This document shows positions 45,905-53,227 of a stretch of 64,000 nucleotides of DNA, one piece after another (within the stretch, counting starts at the first letter, position 1; each line of letters opens with the position of its first letter). The stretch is taken from positions 1-64,000 of the forward strand of contig CAYYTU010000001.1 in NCBI GenBank assembly GCA_964474655.1. The letters are read 5' to 3'. The notes below the pieces were generated by a model. It was not told where the DNA came from and did no database searches. It saw only the letters and a program-made list of their open reading frames with translations. Both the position numbers and the translations under genes were made by a program. Source of the DNA: CAYYTU01 sp964474655. GTDB taxonomy: Bacteria > Chloroflexota > Anaerolineae > B4-G1.

Positions 45905-45920
45905 ACGATCTCCTGGCTGA

Positions 45921-46904
45921 TTAGCCGATGTCCGTCTGCAAGGAAGCCCAAACCGCCGCGCCGATCAGGCCGGCCTCGGTGCCCAGCTCGGCCGGCACAA
46001 TCTGCACCTGCTCGATCGGGGTTACGTGGACGCGTTCTCGCACCGTGCCCCGGATTGGCTCGAAGAGAAGATCGCCGGCCTGCGCCACGCCGCCGCCGAT
46101 GACGACCATCTGAGGGCTGATGATGATGATCAGATTCGCCACGCCGATGCCGAGGTAGAACCCGGCTTGCTCATAGATCGCCTGTGCGATTGGGTCGCCC
46201 TCCAGTGCGGCTTGGCAGATAATTTCTGGCGTGACGTGGTTCAGGTCGTAGTCGACGAGCTCCGCGATGCGCGTCGTGCGTCCCTGCGTGATTGCTTTGA
46301 GCGCCATCGCTGTGATCGCCGGTCCGCTGGCGAAGGCTTCCAGGCATCCCCGGCTACCGCAGCCGCAGGGTGGCCCGTGAGGATCGATCATATGGTGGCC
46401 CACCTCGCCGGCGGTGCCGTCTAGCCCCAGGTGAAGATTCCCATCGATGACCAATCCACCGCCGATGCCGGTGCCGATGGCGATGCCGACCATCGTATCC
46501 ACGTCCCGCCCGGCGCCGAAGGTCTTCTCGCCCAGGGTGAAGGAGCGTACGTCGTTGAGCAGGTGAACGGGGAGCTTGACGGCTTTTTCGATTGTCGCTT
46601 TGAGGGGCACGTTGCGCCATTCGCCGGGCAAGTTGGGCAGGAATAGCGTGAGGCCGCGCTCCAGATCCAGCACGCCCGGGGCGCCGATGCCGATGCCATC
46701 AATGGCGTCCCTGGTCATCGCTGCATCGTCGATGGCCTGAGTGACCAGTTTGGCCATACGGGCCATAACGGCATTGTGGCCTTCCTGGGCCAGCGTTGGC
46801 ACCCGATGGTGACTAAGCATCTCGCCGGTGTCGGTATCAACGACCGCAGCGCTGAGTGTCGTACCACCGAGATCAAGGCCGATGAAGTGTTTCCCCTTAC
46901 GCAT
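45921..46904 (-). CDS. ROK-family sugar kinase
   Basis: 327 aa. ATP-binding DLGGTTLSAAVVD at the N-terminus, GIGIGAPGVLDLERG, LNDVRSFTLGEKTFGAG, the HMIDPHGPPCGCGSRGCLEAFASG zinc-binding ROK motif, and VVIGGGVAQAGDLLF. In this operon it is most likely an N-acetylglucosamine or N-acetylmannosamine kinase, though glucokinases share the pattern. GAGGAG precedes ATG; transcribed from the promoter at 46998-47026. Confidence 0.9.
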   Translation of the reverse strand: MRKGKHFIGLDLGGTTLSAAVVDTDTGEMLSHHRVPTLAQEGHNAVMARMAKLVTQAIDDAAMTRDAIDGIGIGAPGVLDLERGLTLFLPNLPGEWRNVPLKATIEKAVKLPVHLLNDVRSFTLGEKTFGAGRDVDTMVGIAIGTGIGGGLVIDGNLHLGLDGTAGEVGHHMIDPHGPPCGCGSRGCLEAFASGPAITAMALKAITQGRTTRIAELVDYDLNHVTPEIICQAALEGDPIAQAIYEQAGFYLGIGVANLIIIISPQMVVIGGGVAQAGDLLFEPIRGTVRERVHVTPIEQVQIVPAELGTEAGLIGAAVWASLQTDIG

Positions 46905-46997
46905 AGCGCCAATCTCCTCTTTGTCGCGTGTGTCGCAGCCGTCGGCGATCGTTGGGTCGATGATGTCGTCGGCTTATTTGTGCAAATGTACGGACAT

Positions 46998-47026
46998 AGT
47001 ATAACAGCCCTTCGGTTGTGTGTCAA
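46998..47026 (-). promoter_or_regulatory. Near-consensus promoter for the amino-sugar operon
   Basis: On the minus strand TTGACA (47026-47021), 17 bases, TATACT (47003-46998), about 85 bases before the ROK kinase ATG. It lies back to back with a second near-consensus promoter, their -35 boxes 23 bases apart. Confidence 0.88.
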
Positions 47027-47049
47027 GATTTGCTCTTTCTCTCGGTAAC

Positions 47050-47078
47050 TTGACAATCGGTATTTCTTGGTGTATACT
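47050..47078 (+). promoter_or_regulatory. Near-consensus promoter upstream of the C1 locus
   Basis: TTGACA (47050-47055), 17-base spacer, TATACT (47073-47078). Transcription should start near 47085 and run directly into the structured leader and terminator at 47101-47179. Confidence 0.88.
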
Positions 47079-47084
47079 GATTTT

Positions 47085-47179
47085 AAGTTTAGGCTACCCT
47101 ACGGATGGGACCGTGAGGCTGTAGTAGATCCGTTTTGATACAGCTAAACTGCCGGGTCATTAATTGGCTCGGCTTTTTT
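47085..47179 (+). ncRNA. Short structured leader RNA with pseudoknot potential and terminator
   Basis: After the promoter, ACGGAT (47101-47106) can pair with ATCCGT (47128-47133), and GCTGTA (47118-47123) with TACAGC (47139-47144). The two helices interleave, giving an H-type pseudoknot with loops of 11, 4 and 5 bases. The next stretch GCCGGGTC / GGCTCGGC (47151-47158, 47166-47173) with TTTTTT is an intrinsic terminator. The arrangement is that of a transcription-attenuating riboswitch or a small RNA. I do not recognise a known class. Position argues for a link to the C1 genes downstream. Confidence 0.6.
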
Positions 47180-47725
47180 GGTCTAAGACCATTGAGCTGG
47201 GACTAACGCTTGGAGTTTGCTCTGACTGGGGTAACTATGAGCGGTCTGAATCCTCTACGCCTCATCGGTCAAGGTGACATCTGCTCCCTTGGCAACTTTC
47301 CTGCATGGTGTAGCCTAATTTCCCCGCAAGTGAAGCGCTCGCTCGAACGCCGGTATCCTAACGCTGATCCAACCGATAGTTCTGCCGAAGGTAATTGTTC
47401 CTGTATTTCTCAGTTGGCTCGATGGCTGAGGAGGGGGGCGGATACGTGTCTCCCTGGATACGGATTTCTGGTAAAGTCCCGCCGTTGATCGGATGTGGAT
47501 GATGCTGGTCATTTAGTTGTTACCTTTCTTGAAACCTTTGCCGTCTTTCCTCTCTATGACGGGCAATTGAGCCAGCATGTCATCATTCAATGCGACAGGT
47601 GGTGGGAGAGTAGATTAAGTTTGTGAGGAGGTGATAAGTCAGAATTCAAAAATCTTCCATTTACCATGTGTTCAGTGGTTGGCGTCTTTTGGTTAAGGTT
47701 CATATCCTTTAGGGAGGGAAAATAA
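47180..47725 (+). other. Non-coding interval before the C1 locus
   Basis: 546 bases with no convincing gene. A 92-codon open frame (47210-47488) has no recognisable similarity or ribosome site. GTGAGGAGGTGATAAG at about 47623-47638 looks like an orphan ribosome site. AGGGAGGG immediately precedes the ATG at 47726. Confidence 0.5.
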
Positions 47726-49258
47726 ATGTCACTGTATGAGAAGATGGTTAATGAGGCCATTGGGGCTGCTACTTCGGTCCTGGGCGTCATAAAAGAGAAG
47801 CGAGGCGGTACGTTCAAGATCTCCGATGCCCAACCCTACGTCGATGCCGTCAATGCGATGGAGCCGGGCGAGGGTCAGTCGGAGGAGGTCTTCGACCTAC
47901 ACGTTGAGTCGGTGAATACTCACTACAATACCCTCTTGGATCTCACCGACACTATTCGGCCCGAAGATGATCCTTTTGTGGAGCACTATCAGACCCCGCC
48001 GCTCCTGGAGATTCTCTACGACGAGGATCCAGAGTTCAAGGACTCGATGTGGAAGTTCATTGACGCCGTTGAGGAGCACAAATCCCTCATCGGCCTCGAT
48101 GCAGTGCGACGCTACGGCGGTATGTACGGCATGACCTGCGTGGTCGACTTCGCGTTCTCCGTCGGCTCGGTGCCCAACACCGTCAACCGCATCCTCCGAG
48201 ATATGGACATTCCCAAGGAGCACAAACAGACCATCCTGGCCAGCAAGTCCTGGGGTATGAACACGTCCTACGGCTTTGGCGGTGCCTTCCGCGCCGCGAT
48301 GGAGTCCGGTAAGACGGCGGCCGAGGCGGAGCAGGCCGAGGTCAAGCAGATCCAGCACATCTATCGCGAGCCGGTGAAGGCCCAGGCGGAGTTGATGGAC
48401 AACCACAACCTCGGTGGGCACGGCGGACATAGCTCGTTCGACACGCGAAAGTACATGGCTGCTTACAAGAAAGCGATGCGACCTTACGTGGTGGCGGCGC
48501 TAGAGGCCGGCGTCCATCCGGCCAATATCGTGGCGGTGCCGGCCTACTGCGTGGGCGACATCGGCCACCACATCGCTCAGTCGGCCTATAATATGTTCAA
48601 GGATGATATGTCCTTCGGCATCTATGAGGCCGTAATGGGCGTCTTCGAGAACACGTTGAAGCGTGGCGTGGAGCAGGATGCCTATAAGAGCGAGTGGGAC
48701 GTGTTGGCGGTCGCCACCGGCGCCCCGGCCTGCGCGGCGGCCTACATCCTGTGGCTGGATTCTTTCACCGTGCCGATGGTGATTGATCTGCTAAACAAGC
48801 GCTTCCACAACTACGCAGCAATGCATCCCGACCGCGGCGAGGCGGACGAGCTGCACAACGTCGATACCATCGACATCCTCATGCGCGGCGAGGAGATCCT
48901 GGAGCCCAAGCCGCGCGGCAAGGGTGGCAAGGTCAAGGGCATTGAGGTCGATCTCAGCCCGGTCGACAACCACGAGATCGTGATGAACCCGCAGCGCTAT
49001 ACCTACCCGGCCTGCGCCATCACCCAGCGCTTCGCGGCCTTGATGCATATGGCGGACTTCCCTTGCTATATGACGCCCGAGTGCGTCACCGCCACCCTGA
49101 TGACCAACGCTGTGGCCCTCAACCCCGATCGGCCCGGAGCACCGGTGCGGGGCTGCAAGGACTGCGCCATCTGCACGCTGAACAAGCGCAACTCGCCGAT
49201 GGTGACCGGCCGCCTGCAGGGCGATCAGGGCTACTGCGAGTGGCACGTAGCGGTCTAG
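47726..49258 (+). CDS. DUF2193-like protein
   Basis: 510 aa, soluble, no signal. From memory it matches the methanogen family DUF2193 end to end: MSLYEKMVNEAIGAATSVLG, RPEDDPFVEHYQTPPLLEIL, RRYGGMYGMTCVVDFAFSVG, SKSWGMNTSYGFGGAF, VPAYCVGDIGHHIAQSAYNM, MNPQRYTYPACAITQRFAAL and a C-terminal Cys cluster GCKDCAICTLNK. The function of the family is unknown. The conserved His and Cys residues suggest metal or cluster binding, perhaps a C1- or cofactor-related enzyme. AGGGAGGG precedes ATG. It opens the C1 locus. Confidence 0.7.
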   Translation: MSLYEKMVNEAIGAATSVLGVIKEKRGGTFKISDAQPYVDAVNAMEPGEGQSEEVFDLHVESVNTHYNTLLDLTDTIRPEDDPFVEHYQTPPLLEILYDEDPEFKDSMWKFIDAVEEHKSLIGLDAVRRYGGMYGMTCVVDFAFSVGSVPNTVNRILRDMDIPKEHKQTILASKSWGMNTSYGFGGAFRAAMESGKTAAEAEQAEVKQIQHIYREPVKAQAELMDNHNLGGHGGHSSFDTRKYMAAYKKAMRPYVVAALEAGVHPANIVAVPAYCVGDIGHHIAQSAYNMFKDDMSFGIYEAVMGVFENTLKRGVEQDAYKSEWDVLAVATGAPACAAAYILWLDSFTVPMVIDLLNKRFHNYAAMHPDRGEADELHNVDTIDILMRGEEILEPKPRGKGGKVKGIEVDLSPVDNHEIVMNPQRYTYPACAITQRFAALMHMADFPCYMTPECVTATLMTNAVALNPDRPGAPVRGCKDCAICTLNKRNSPMVTGRLQGDQGYCEWHVAV

Positions 49259-49330
49259 GTTTTGGTGCACCATCTGCCATTCAGCTAGAGGATGTGAGTG
49301 GTAGATTAGTGTGAGTTAAGTAAGGCTTTG

Positions 49331-49382
49331 GGAAAGGGAGCTCAGGGGGAGCAAAAATATCTCTTCTCCCTGGGCTCTTTCC
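49331..49382 (+). terminator. Strong hairpin after the DUF2193-like gene
   Basis: GGAAAGGGAGCTCAGGGGGAG and CTCCCTGGGCTCTTTCC form a long imperfect stem with a 14-base loop. Only TT follows, so it may be an RNA-stabilising or processing hairpin rather than an efficient terminator. Confidence 0.55.
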
Positions 49383-49400
49383 TTGAATGAGAGGGTGGCG

Positions 49401-49616
49401 ATGTCGCCATGTATTAGCTGTATTGTATCAAGCGAGGATGAATACGGTCACGACAGAAGCTGGCAGTCGGAATGGATAGACACGACCTGCCCCGGGTGCG
49501 GCAAGGGGTTTGAGGTCGGAGAGCGCGTTTTGGTGGATGAGGACACGAAGGTCGCTTATCACGATGGTTGTTTTCAGGGTTCAAGTCCCTCGCTTGAGGA
49601 GGGTGTCGTCCAATAG
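49401..49616 (+). CDS. Small Cys-rich zinc-ribbon-like protein
   Basis: 71 aa from ATG 49401 (GAGAGGG upstream). Two pairs of cysteines, CISC near the N-terminus and CPGCGKGFEVGERVLVDEDT with a later YHDGCF, resemble a LIM/zinc-ribbon knuckle of 4 Cys plus His. No further family was recognised. It stands between the DUF2193-like gene and the flavoprotein pair and probably belongs to the same transcript. Confidence 0.6.
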   Translation: MSPCISCIVSSEDEYGHDRSWQSEWIDTTCPGCGKGFEVGERVLVDEDTKVAYHDGCFQGSSPSLEEGVVQ

Positions 49617-49677
49617 CCAAGTCGGGCCGGTGGAATTCGCGATAATTGTCGGGGTTGTGACGGAGAGAGGTTGTTGA

Positions 49678-50286
49678 ATGAGTGCAATCAATCTTCTGGG
49701 CATAGCTGGAAGCCCGCGAGATGGCGCGACGGCCTTCGCTGTGCAAGAAGGATTGTCGTTTGCCGAATCGCTCGGCGACGTTGAGACGACGTTCATCTCG
49801 CTGCGGGGAAAGAACATCAAGTTTTGCATCCATTGTGATTATTGCATTCGTGAACGGGATGGGTGTGTGTTTGAGGATGATGTAGCCGACTTTTACCCTC
49901 ATATGGAAGCGGCCGACGCTTGGCTGCTTGGTACCCCGGTCTATCAGGGCACGCTTTCGGCCCAGCTGAAAGCGGTGCTGGATCGGTGTCGAGCCATCGT
50001 GGCCCGGGACCCCGAGGTTTTGACGGATAAGCTCGGCGCGGCCATCGCAGTGGGCGGCGATCGGATGGGCGGGCAGGAGCCGGCCATTATGGCGATCCAC
50101 AACTTTTACTTGGCTAACAAGATGATTCCCGTGAGCGGTGGGCCGTTTGGGGCCAATCTGGGCGGCACGTTTTGGTCGCACGACGAGGGCGCCGAGGGCG
50201 CCCGAGCGGACGAGGTGGGGCGGAAGAGCCTCCGCCGGACCGTGAAGCGGCTGGTTGCGTTGACACGGGCGATGGAATCGGAGTGA
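49678..50286 (+). CDS. Iron-sulfur flavoprotein (Isf-like NADPH-dependent FMN reductase)
   Basis: 202 aa. Flavodoxin-like FMN fold: LLGIAGSPRDGATAFAVQEGL binds phosphate. Then a compact cysteine cluster CIHCDYCIRERDGCVFEDD, the Isf motif ligating a [4Fe-4S] cluster, then LGTPVYQGTLSAQLKAVLDRC and GGDRMGGQEPAI. Isf proteins of archaea accept electrons from ferredoxin and reduce acceptors. Start codon ATG at 49678 follows GGAGAGAGG. Followed four bases later by an AfpA-like flavoprotein. Confidence 0.87.
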   Translation: MSAINLLGIAGSPRDGATAFAVQEGLSFAESLGDVETTFISLRGKNIKFCIHCDYCIRERDGCVFEDDVADFYPHMEAADAWLLGTPVYQGTLSAQLKAVLDRCRAIVARDPEVLTDKLGAAIAVGGDRMGGQEPAIMAIHNFYLANKMIPVSGGPFGANLGGTFWSHDEGAEGARADEVGRKSLRRTVKRLVALTRAMESE

Positions 50287-50289
50287 ACG

Positions 50290-50856
50290 TTGAAAAATTT
50301 TAGGGTCGCCTGGGGTATCACCGGAGCTGGTGATTATCTCGTTGAGTCGATGTCGGCTATGGAAAGGATCCAGCGTGAGCTGGGTGTGGATGTGACAGTG
50401 TTGCTGTCGCAGAATGGAGAGCTGGTGGTGAAGTGGTATGGCCTCTGGGAAGATCTGAAAACGAGTTTTGGCAAAGTGCGGGTAGAGAAAGGGTCTAACT
50501 TGCCTTTTATCGCCGGGCCGCTCCAGCTGGGCCATTATGCCTTTCTATTCGTGTCGCCGGCGACGGCCAATACCACCGCCAAGATTGCCTACGGCATCGC
50601 CGATAGCCTGATCACCAACTGCGTCGCCCAGACCATCAAGGGCGGGACGCCAGTCTATATCTACCCGGTCGATCAAGAACCTGGTAGCCAGCTGACCGAG
50701 GGCCCGAACGGTGAGCAGATCACCATCACCACCAGGCAGGTCGACGTCGAAAACACGAACAAGCTCCGAGGGATGGAGGGCATCACCGTTTTGAGCCACC
50801 CTGACGAGATTGAATCTGTCACGATGAGTCTGGCGGAGGACGGGAAGTTCGAGTGA
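50290..50856 (+). CDS. Archaeoflavoprotein (AfpA/Dmr-like)
   Basis: 188 aa. FMN-binding flavoprotein of the HFCD fold: VAWGITGAGDYLVESMSAM, LSQNGELVVKWYGLWEDLK, GPLQLGHYAFLFVSPATANT and TAKIAYGIADSLITNCVAQT. It resembles AfpA of archaea. Related proteins DmrB/DmrX reduce dihydromethanopterin to tetrahydromethanopterin. In this locus a dihydromethanopterin reductase role is a fair inference, because no DmrA-type reductase is visible. TTG start with GGAG seven bases upstream. Confidence 0.8.
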   Translation: MKNFRVAWGITGAGDYLVESMSAMERIQRELGVDVTVLLSQNGELVVKWYGLWEDLKTSFGKVRVEKGSNLPFIAGPLQLGHYAFLFVSPATANTTAKIAYGIADSLITNCVAQTIKGGTPVYIYPVDQEPGSQLTEGPNGEQITITTRQVDVENTNKLRGMEGITVLSHPDEIESVTMSLAEDGKFE

Positions 50857-50868
50857 ATCCACATAAGT

Positions 50869-51014
50869 GGCAATGTCATTAAGTCAAGGGCGAGTTAGAC
50901 TTCGGAAGTTTCAAAAGTAAATCGTCAAACGACATTTCGAGGCCAATCAAGGCTTGGTTGGGCTTCAAAGTCCTGAGCGGCAAACTTCCGAAGTCTTATC
51001 TTAACGACATTACC
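50869..51014. mobile_element. 146-bp MITE-like inverted-repeat element
   Basis: The ends are GGCAATGTCATTAAG at 50869 and CTTAACGACATTACC ending at 51014 (13 of 15 complementary). The inner repeats GACTTCGGAAGTTT (50898-50911) and AAACTTCCGAAGTC (50982-50995 approximately) are perfectly complementary. No ORF. Abuts the dispersed repeat copy B that starts at 51015. No convincing target duplication. Confidence 0.7.
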
Positions 51015-51140
51015 GAGCCGAACATATGAAACTAAACAGTTCGTGCTCCATACGTTTCACAAACCCGTGTATATGTTCGTAGTAGGCGCTTCAGCGCCGT
51101 TAAAAGCGCGCACCACGAACCAATCTATGATCTGTTAGTT
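51015..51140. repeat. Dispersed repeat, copy B (uninterrupted)
   Basis: GAGCCGAACATATGAAACTAAACAG to TATGATCTGTTAGTTTA. It includes GTAGTAGGCGCTTCAGCGCC and CACCACGAAC, matching copy A at 42974-43290 but without the insert. Ends can pair loosely (AACTAAACAG with CTGTTAGTTT), so the repeat itself may be an old non-autonomous element. Confidence 0.72.
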
Positions 51141-51252
51141 TAAATAGTTACGTTCACGCCGGTAAGAATTAAGTAGTGTTTAGTTGAAGTGCGGTTGGGA
51201 GAGCGCTTTCGAGGGGTAAAAATTGCGCTGGGGAGATAATTTGTGTGCAGTT

Positions 51253-51318
51253 CCTCGGGATGTGGGGGTAAGAGAGATTGTCTCAAATGGTCAACTGGTC
51301 CCACACCAAGCCCCGAGG
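51253..51318 (+). promoter_or_regulatory. Structured leader hairpin upstream of the 592-aa gene
   Basis: CCTCGGG (51253-51259) pairs with CCCGAGG (51312-51318), and TGTGGG (51261-51266) pairs with CCCACA (51300-51305), closing a long interrupted helix with a 33-base apical region. It lies about 55 bases before the ATG at 51375. Function unknown. Confidence 0.4.
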
Positions 51319-51374
51319 ATTATTGGTGCTTGATCTGAAAGGGCAAGCTATCAGTAGAACGTGGAGGTGCGAAG

Positions 51375-53153
51375 ATGGAAAAGGAAATTCTAGCAACGGT
51401 TATGGCGGCGAGTTCCCGCCCAGAGTATACCACGAGCGATCGCATCGAGGCCTTGACCAAGGGGCACGGTATGTTGAACATCGCTGCTTTGTGCGCCGCG
51501 AACGCGATGACGTGGGAAATCCTTCAAGGTCGAGATATCAAGCTTACCGATGCCAACCTGGCCAAGCTCCCTGTGGACCACGTGGTCGATGTAGGGGTGA
51601 AAGCGGCTATGGAGGCCGGGGCGCTTCCGGAAAACGCCGCGCTAATCACAGCTGGCTTGCTTCTCATCGCTGGCACGGAGTCCCGGGCCGGGGTGCCGGC
51701 TGGCAACCGTAAGCTGGGCGCTCTTGCACGGATGAAGGCCGGGAATAGCCGTGCTGGCGTGGCTGCGATTCCAACCTCTAAGCTGACCAATAAGCTATCC
51801 GGTTTCGCTGCGGTGAAGGCCCTCTATGATGGTATGATGGATGGGGATGTGGTGCGGATTGACGGAGCTGACGTGCCTGCCTTCGTGGCCGGCGGCGCGC
51901 CGATGGGGCATAGTACACTGGGCGAGGACATGGTCTATCCGGACATCTGCCTGGAGGGTACTAAGGCCGCCGTCGAGGGGATGATGAAAGCCTACCGTGG
52001 CGCCGGTATCACGCCCAGTCCCGTTCAGTGCGCGATGTTGGCCGCCGCTGCTGTCTTGGAGGTCGTCAACCCCGATGGGATGATCGGGTCTGAATACGGC
52101 GAGTTCTTCGTCGAGGGCACGGCCTATCTGGCCGGCAAGGGCGCGGCGCAAGCGGCTGGGCTGCCGGAGCAGCTTCACCTGCGCGGCACCGGCAAAGAAT
52201 ACGATACCGCCTCTTTCATTGGCGGGATGGGGATGGTGCTGAAGGACGTCGGCGCTCCCACCGTGATCGGAATGATGACGCTCAACGAGATGCTGGCCGC
52301 GTTTATGGAGGCCCCGATGATCGGCGCCGGCTTCAGTGGCGGACCGGTCAATCCGCCCCTTGCTCACTTGGCCGCCGATGGCGTCATCTCGATGAACGCG
52401 CTGATCGAGAATGGCGGCGACGTGGAGGCGGCCTCGGACATTATCCACGAGGTTAAGCTGACGCAGTGGATCGATCCGGAGATTGCGGCTTTCTCCACCA
52501 ACACCATCACCCGCAAGGCCGAGCAAGTGCGCCGCGGGCCCGTCACCAAGGCCATTATTCAGGCCACCGATGGCATCCGGGCCAACGCGCTCCACTGGCG
52601 AGCGAAATACGCTTACGACGAACTCAGCGCTGGCAAGGATCTGACGGAAATCTGCGGGGCCCTGGACCAGAAGCGGAAAGAGAAGGTGGAGGAGAATGCC
52701 GGAAAGGTGCTAAGCGCTTTCTTCGGCAAGGATATCACGGTTCACTTCACCAAGTTGGAGGGGGGAGCCCGTCGTAAACACCCCTTCGCTCAATCCTTCT
52801 GGGGCTTCGACGCCGACGTCGACGCCGTGGTGACTATTGACGGTGAGGAGTTCGTCCTGGAGGGTCTCAGCCACGAGGTGATCCCCGACGCGGTACTGAA
52901 CAAGAAGTCCGAGCTTTCACTGCCGATCACCGTGGCTGCCGCCGTGTCCCAGGAGCTGATGTACGTCGGCTGCTGCACCATCGACGCGGTCATCCCGGCC
53001 GTCGTCGCGGCAGCGATGGGCAAGTACTCCTGGAAGGATGCGGGTAAGAAGGCGGAGAAGGGGGCCAACATCACGTGCTCCATCCCCGGGGCGAAGAATA
53101 CCGCCCGCGAGGTGGCCCGTCTCGCCGTCCGGATGATGGAGGATCTGGAGTAG
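51375..53153 (+). CDS. Unrecognised 592-aa cytoplasmic protein of the C1 locus
   Basis: I do not recognise the family. Soluble, Ala/Gly/Met-rich, no signal or membrane segment. Conspicuous motifs: LTKGHGMLNIAALCAANAMT, AGVPAGNRKLGALARMKAG, PMGHSTLGEDMVYPDICLEG, SPVQCAMLAAAAV, GAGFSGGPVNPPLAHLAADG, VSQELMYVGCCTIDAVIPA. The Gly- and Cys-containing stretches look like enzyme active-site or metal-binding loops. Cys positions recur in both halves, so two related halves are possible but not shown. ATG preceded by GGAGGTGCGAAG. It is followed by the LarC2-like gene and mtdB, so a role in C1 or cofactor metabolism is inferred from position only. Confidence 0.7.
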   Translation: MEKEILATVMAASSRPEYTTSDRIEALTKGHGMLNIAALCAANAMTWEILQGRDIKLTDANLAKLPVDHVVDVGVKAAMEAGALPENAALITAGLLLIAGTESRAGVPAGNRKLGALARMKAGNSRAGVAAIPTSKLTNKLSGFAAVKALYDGMMDGDVVRIDGADVPAFVAGGAPMGHSTLGEDMVYPDICLEGTKAAVEGMMKAYRGAGITPSPVQCAMLAAAAVLEVVNPDGMIGSEYGEFFVEGTAYLAGKGAAQAAGLPEQLHLRGTGKEYDTASFIGGMGMVLKDVGAPTVIGMMTLNEMLAAFMEAPMIGAGFSGGPVNPPLAHLAADGVISMNALIENGGDVEAASDIIHEVKLTQWIDPEIAAFSTNTITRKAEQVRRGPVTKAIIQATDGIRANALHWRAKYAYDELSAGKDLTEICGALDQKRKEKVEENAGKVLSAFFGKDITVHFTKLEGGARRKHPFAQSFWGFDADVDAVVTIDGEEFVLEGLSHEVIPDAVLNKKSELSLPITVAAAVSQELMYVGCCTIDAVIPAVVAAAMGKYSWKDAGKKAEKGANITCSIPGAKNTAREVARLAVRMMEDLE

Positions 53154-53227
53154 CCCTCATCGGATAACCGTTGGCCGGGCAGGGGGGATGCCGCTGCTCG
53201 GCCATCTCTCACGCAAATGGGTTATGT

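Noticed and set aside
47107..47160. Possible ZTP (pfl) riboswitch because of GGGACCGTGAGG
   Set aside because: The downstream CCGCCTGGGC-type conserved block and the P1 closing strand are missing; a Rfam covariance scan would be decisive.
47210..47488. 92-codon open frame before the C1 locus
   Set aside because: No ribosome site, no recognisable sequence, and it follows the terminator of the leader RNA.
49572..49600. tRNA T-arm-like GGTTCAAGTCCCT
   Set aside because: It lies in the coding frame of the small zinc-ribbon gene; no D-arm, anticodon arm or acceptor complement was found.
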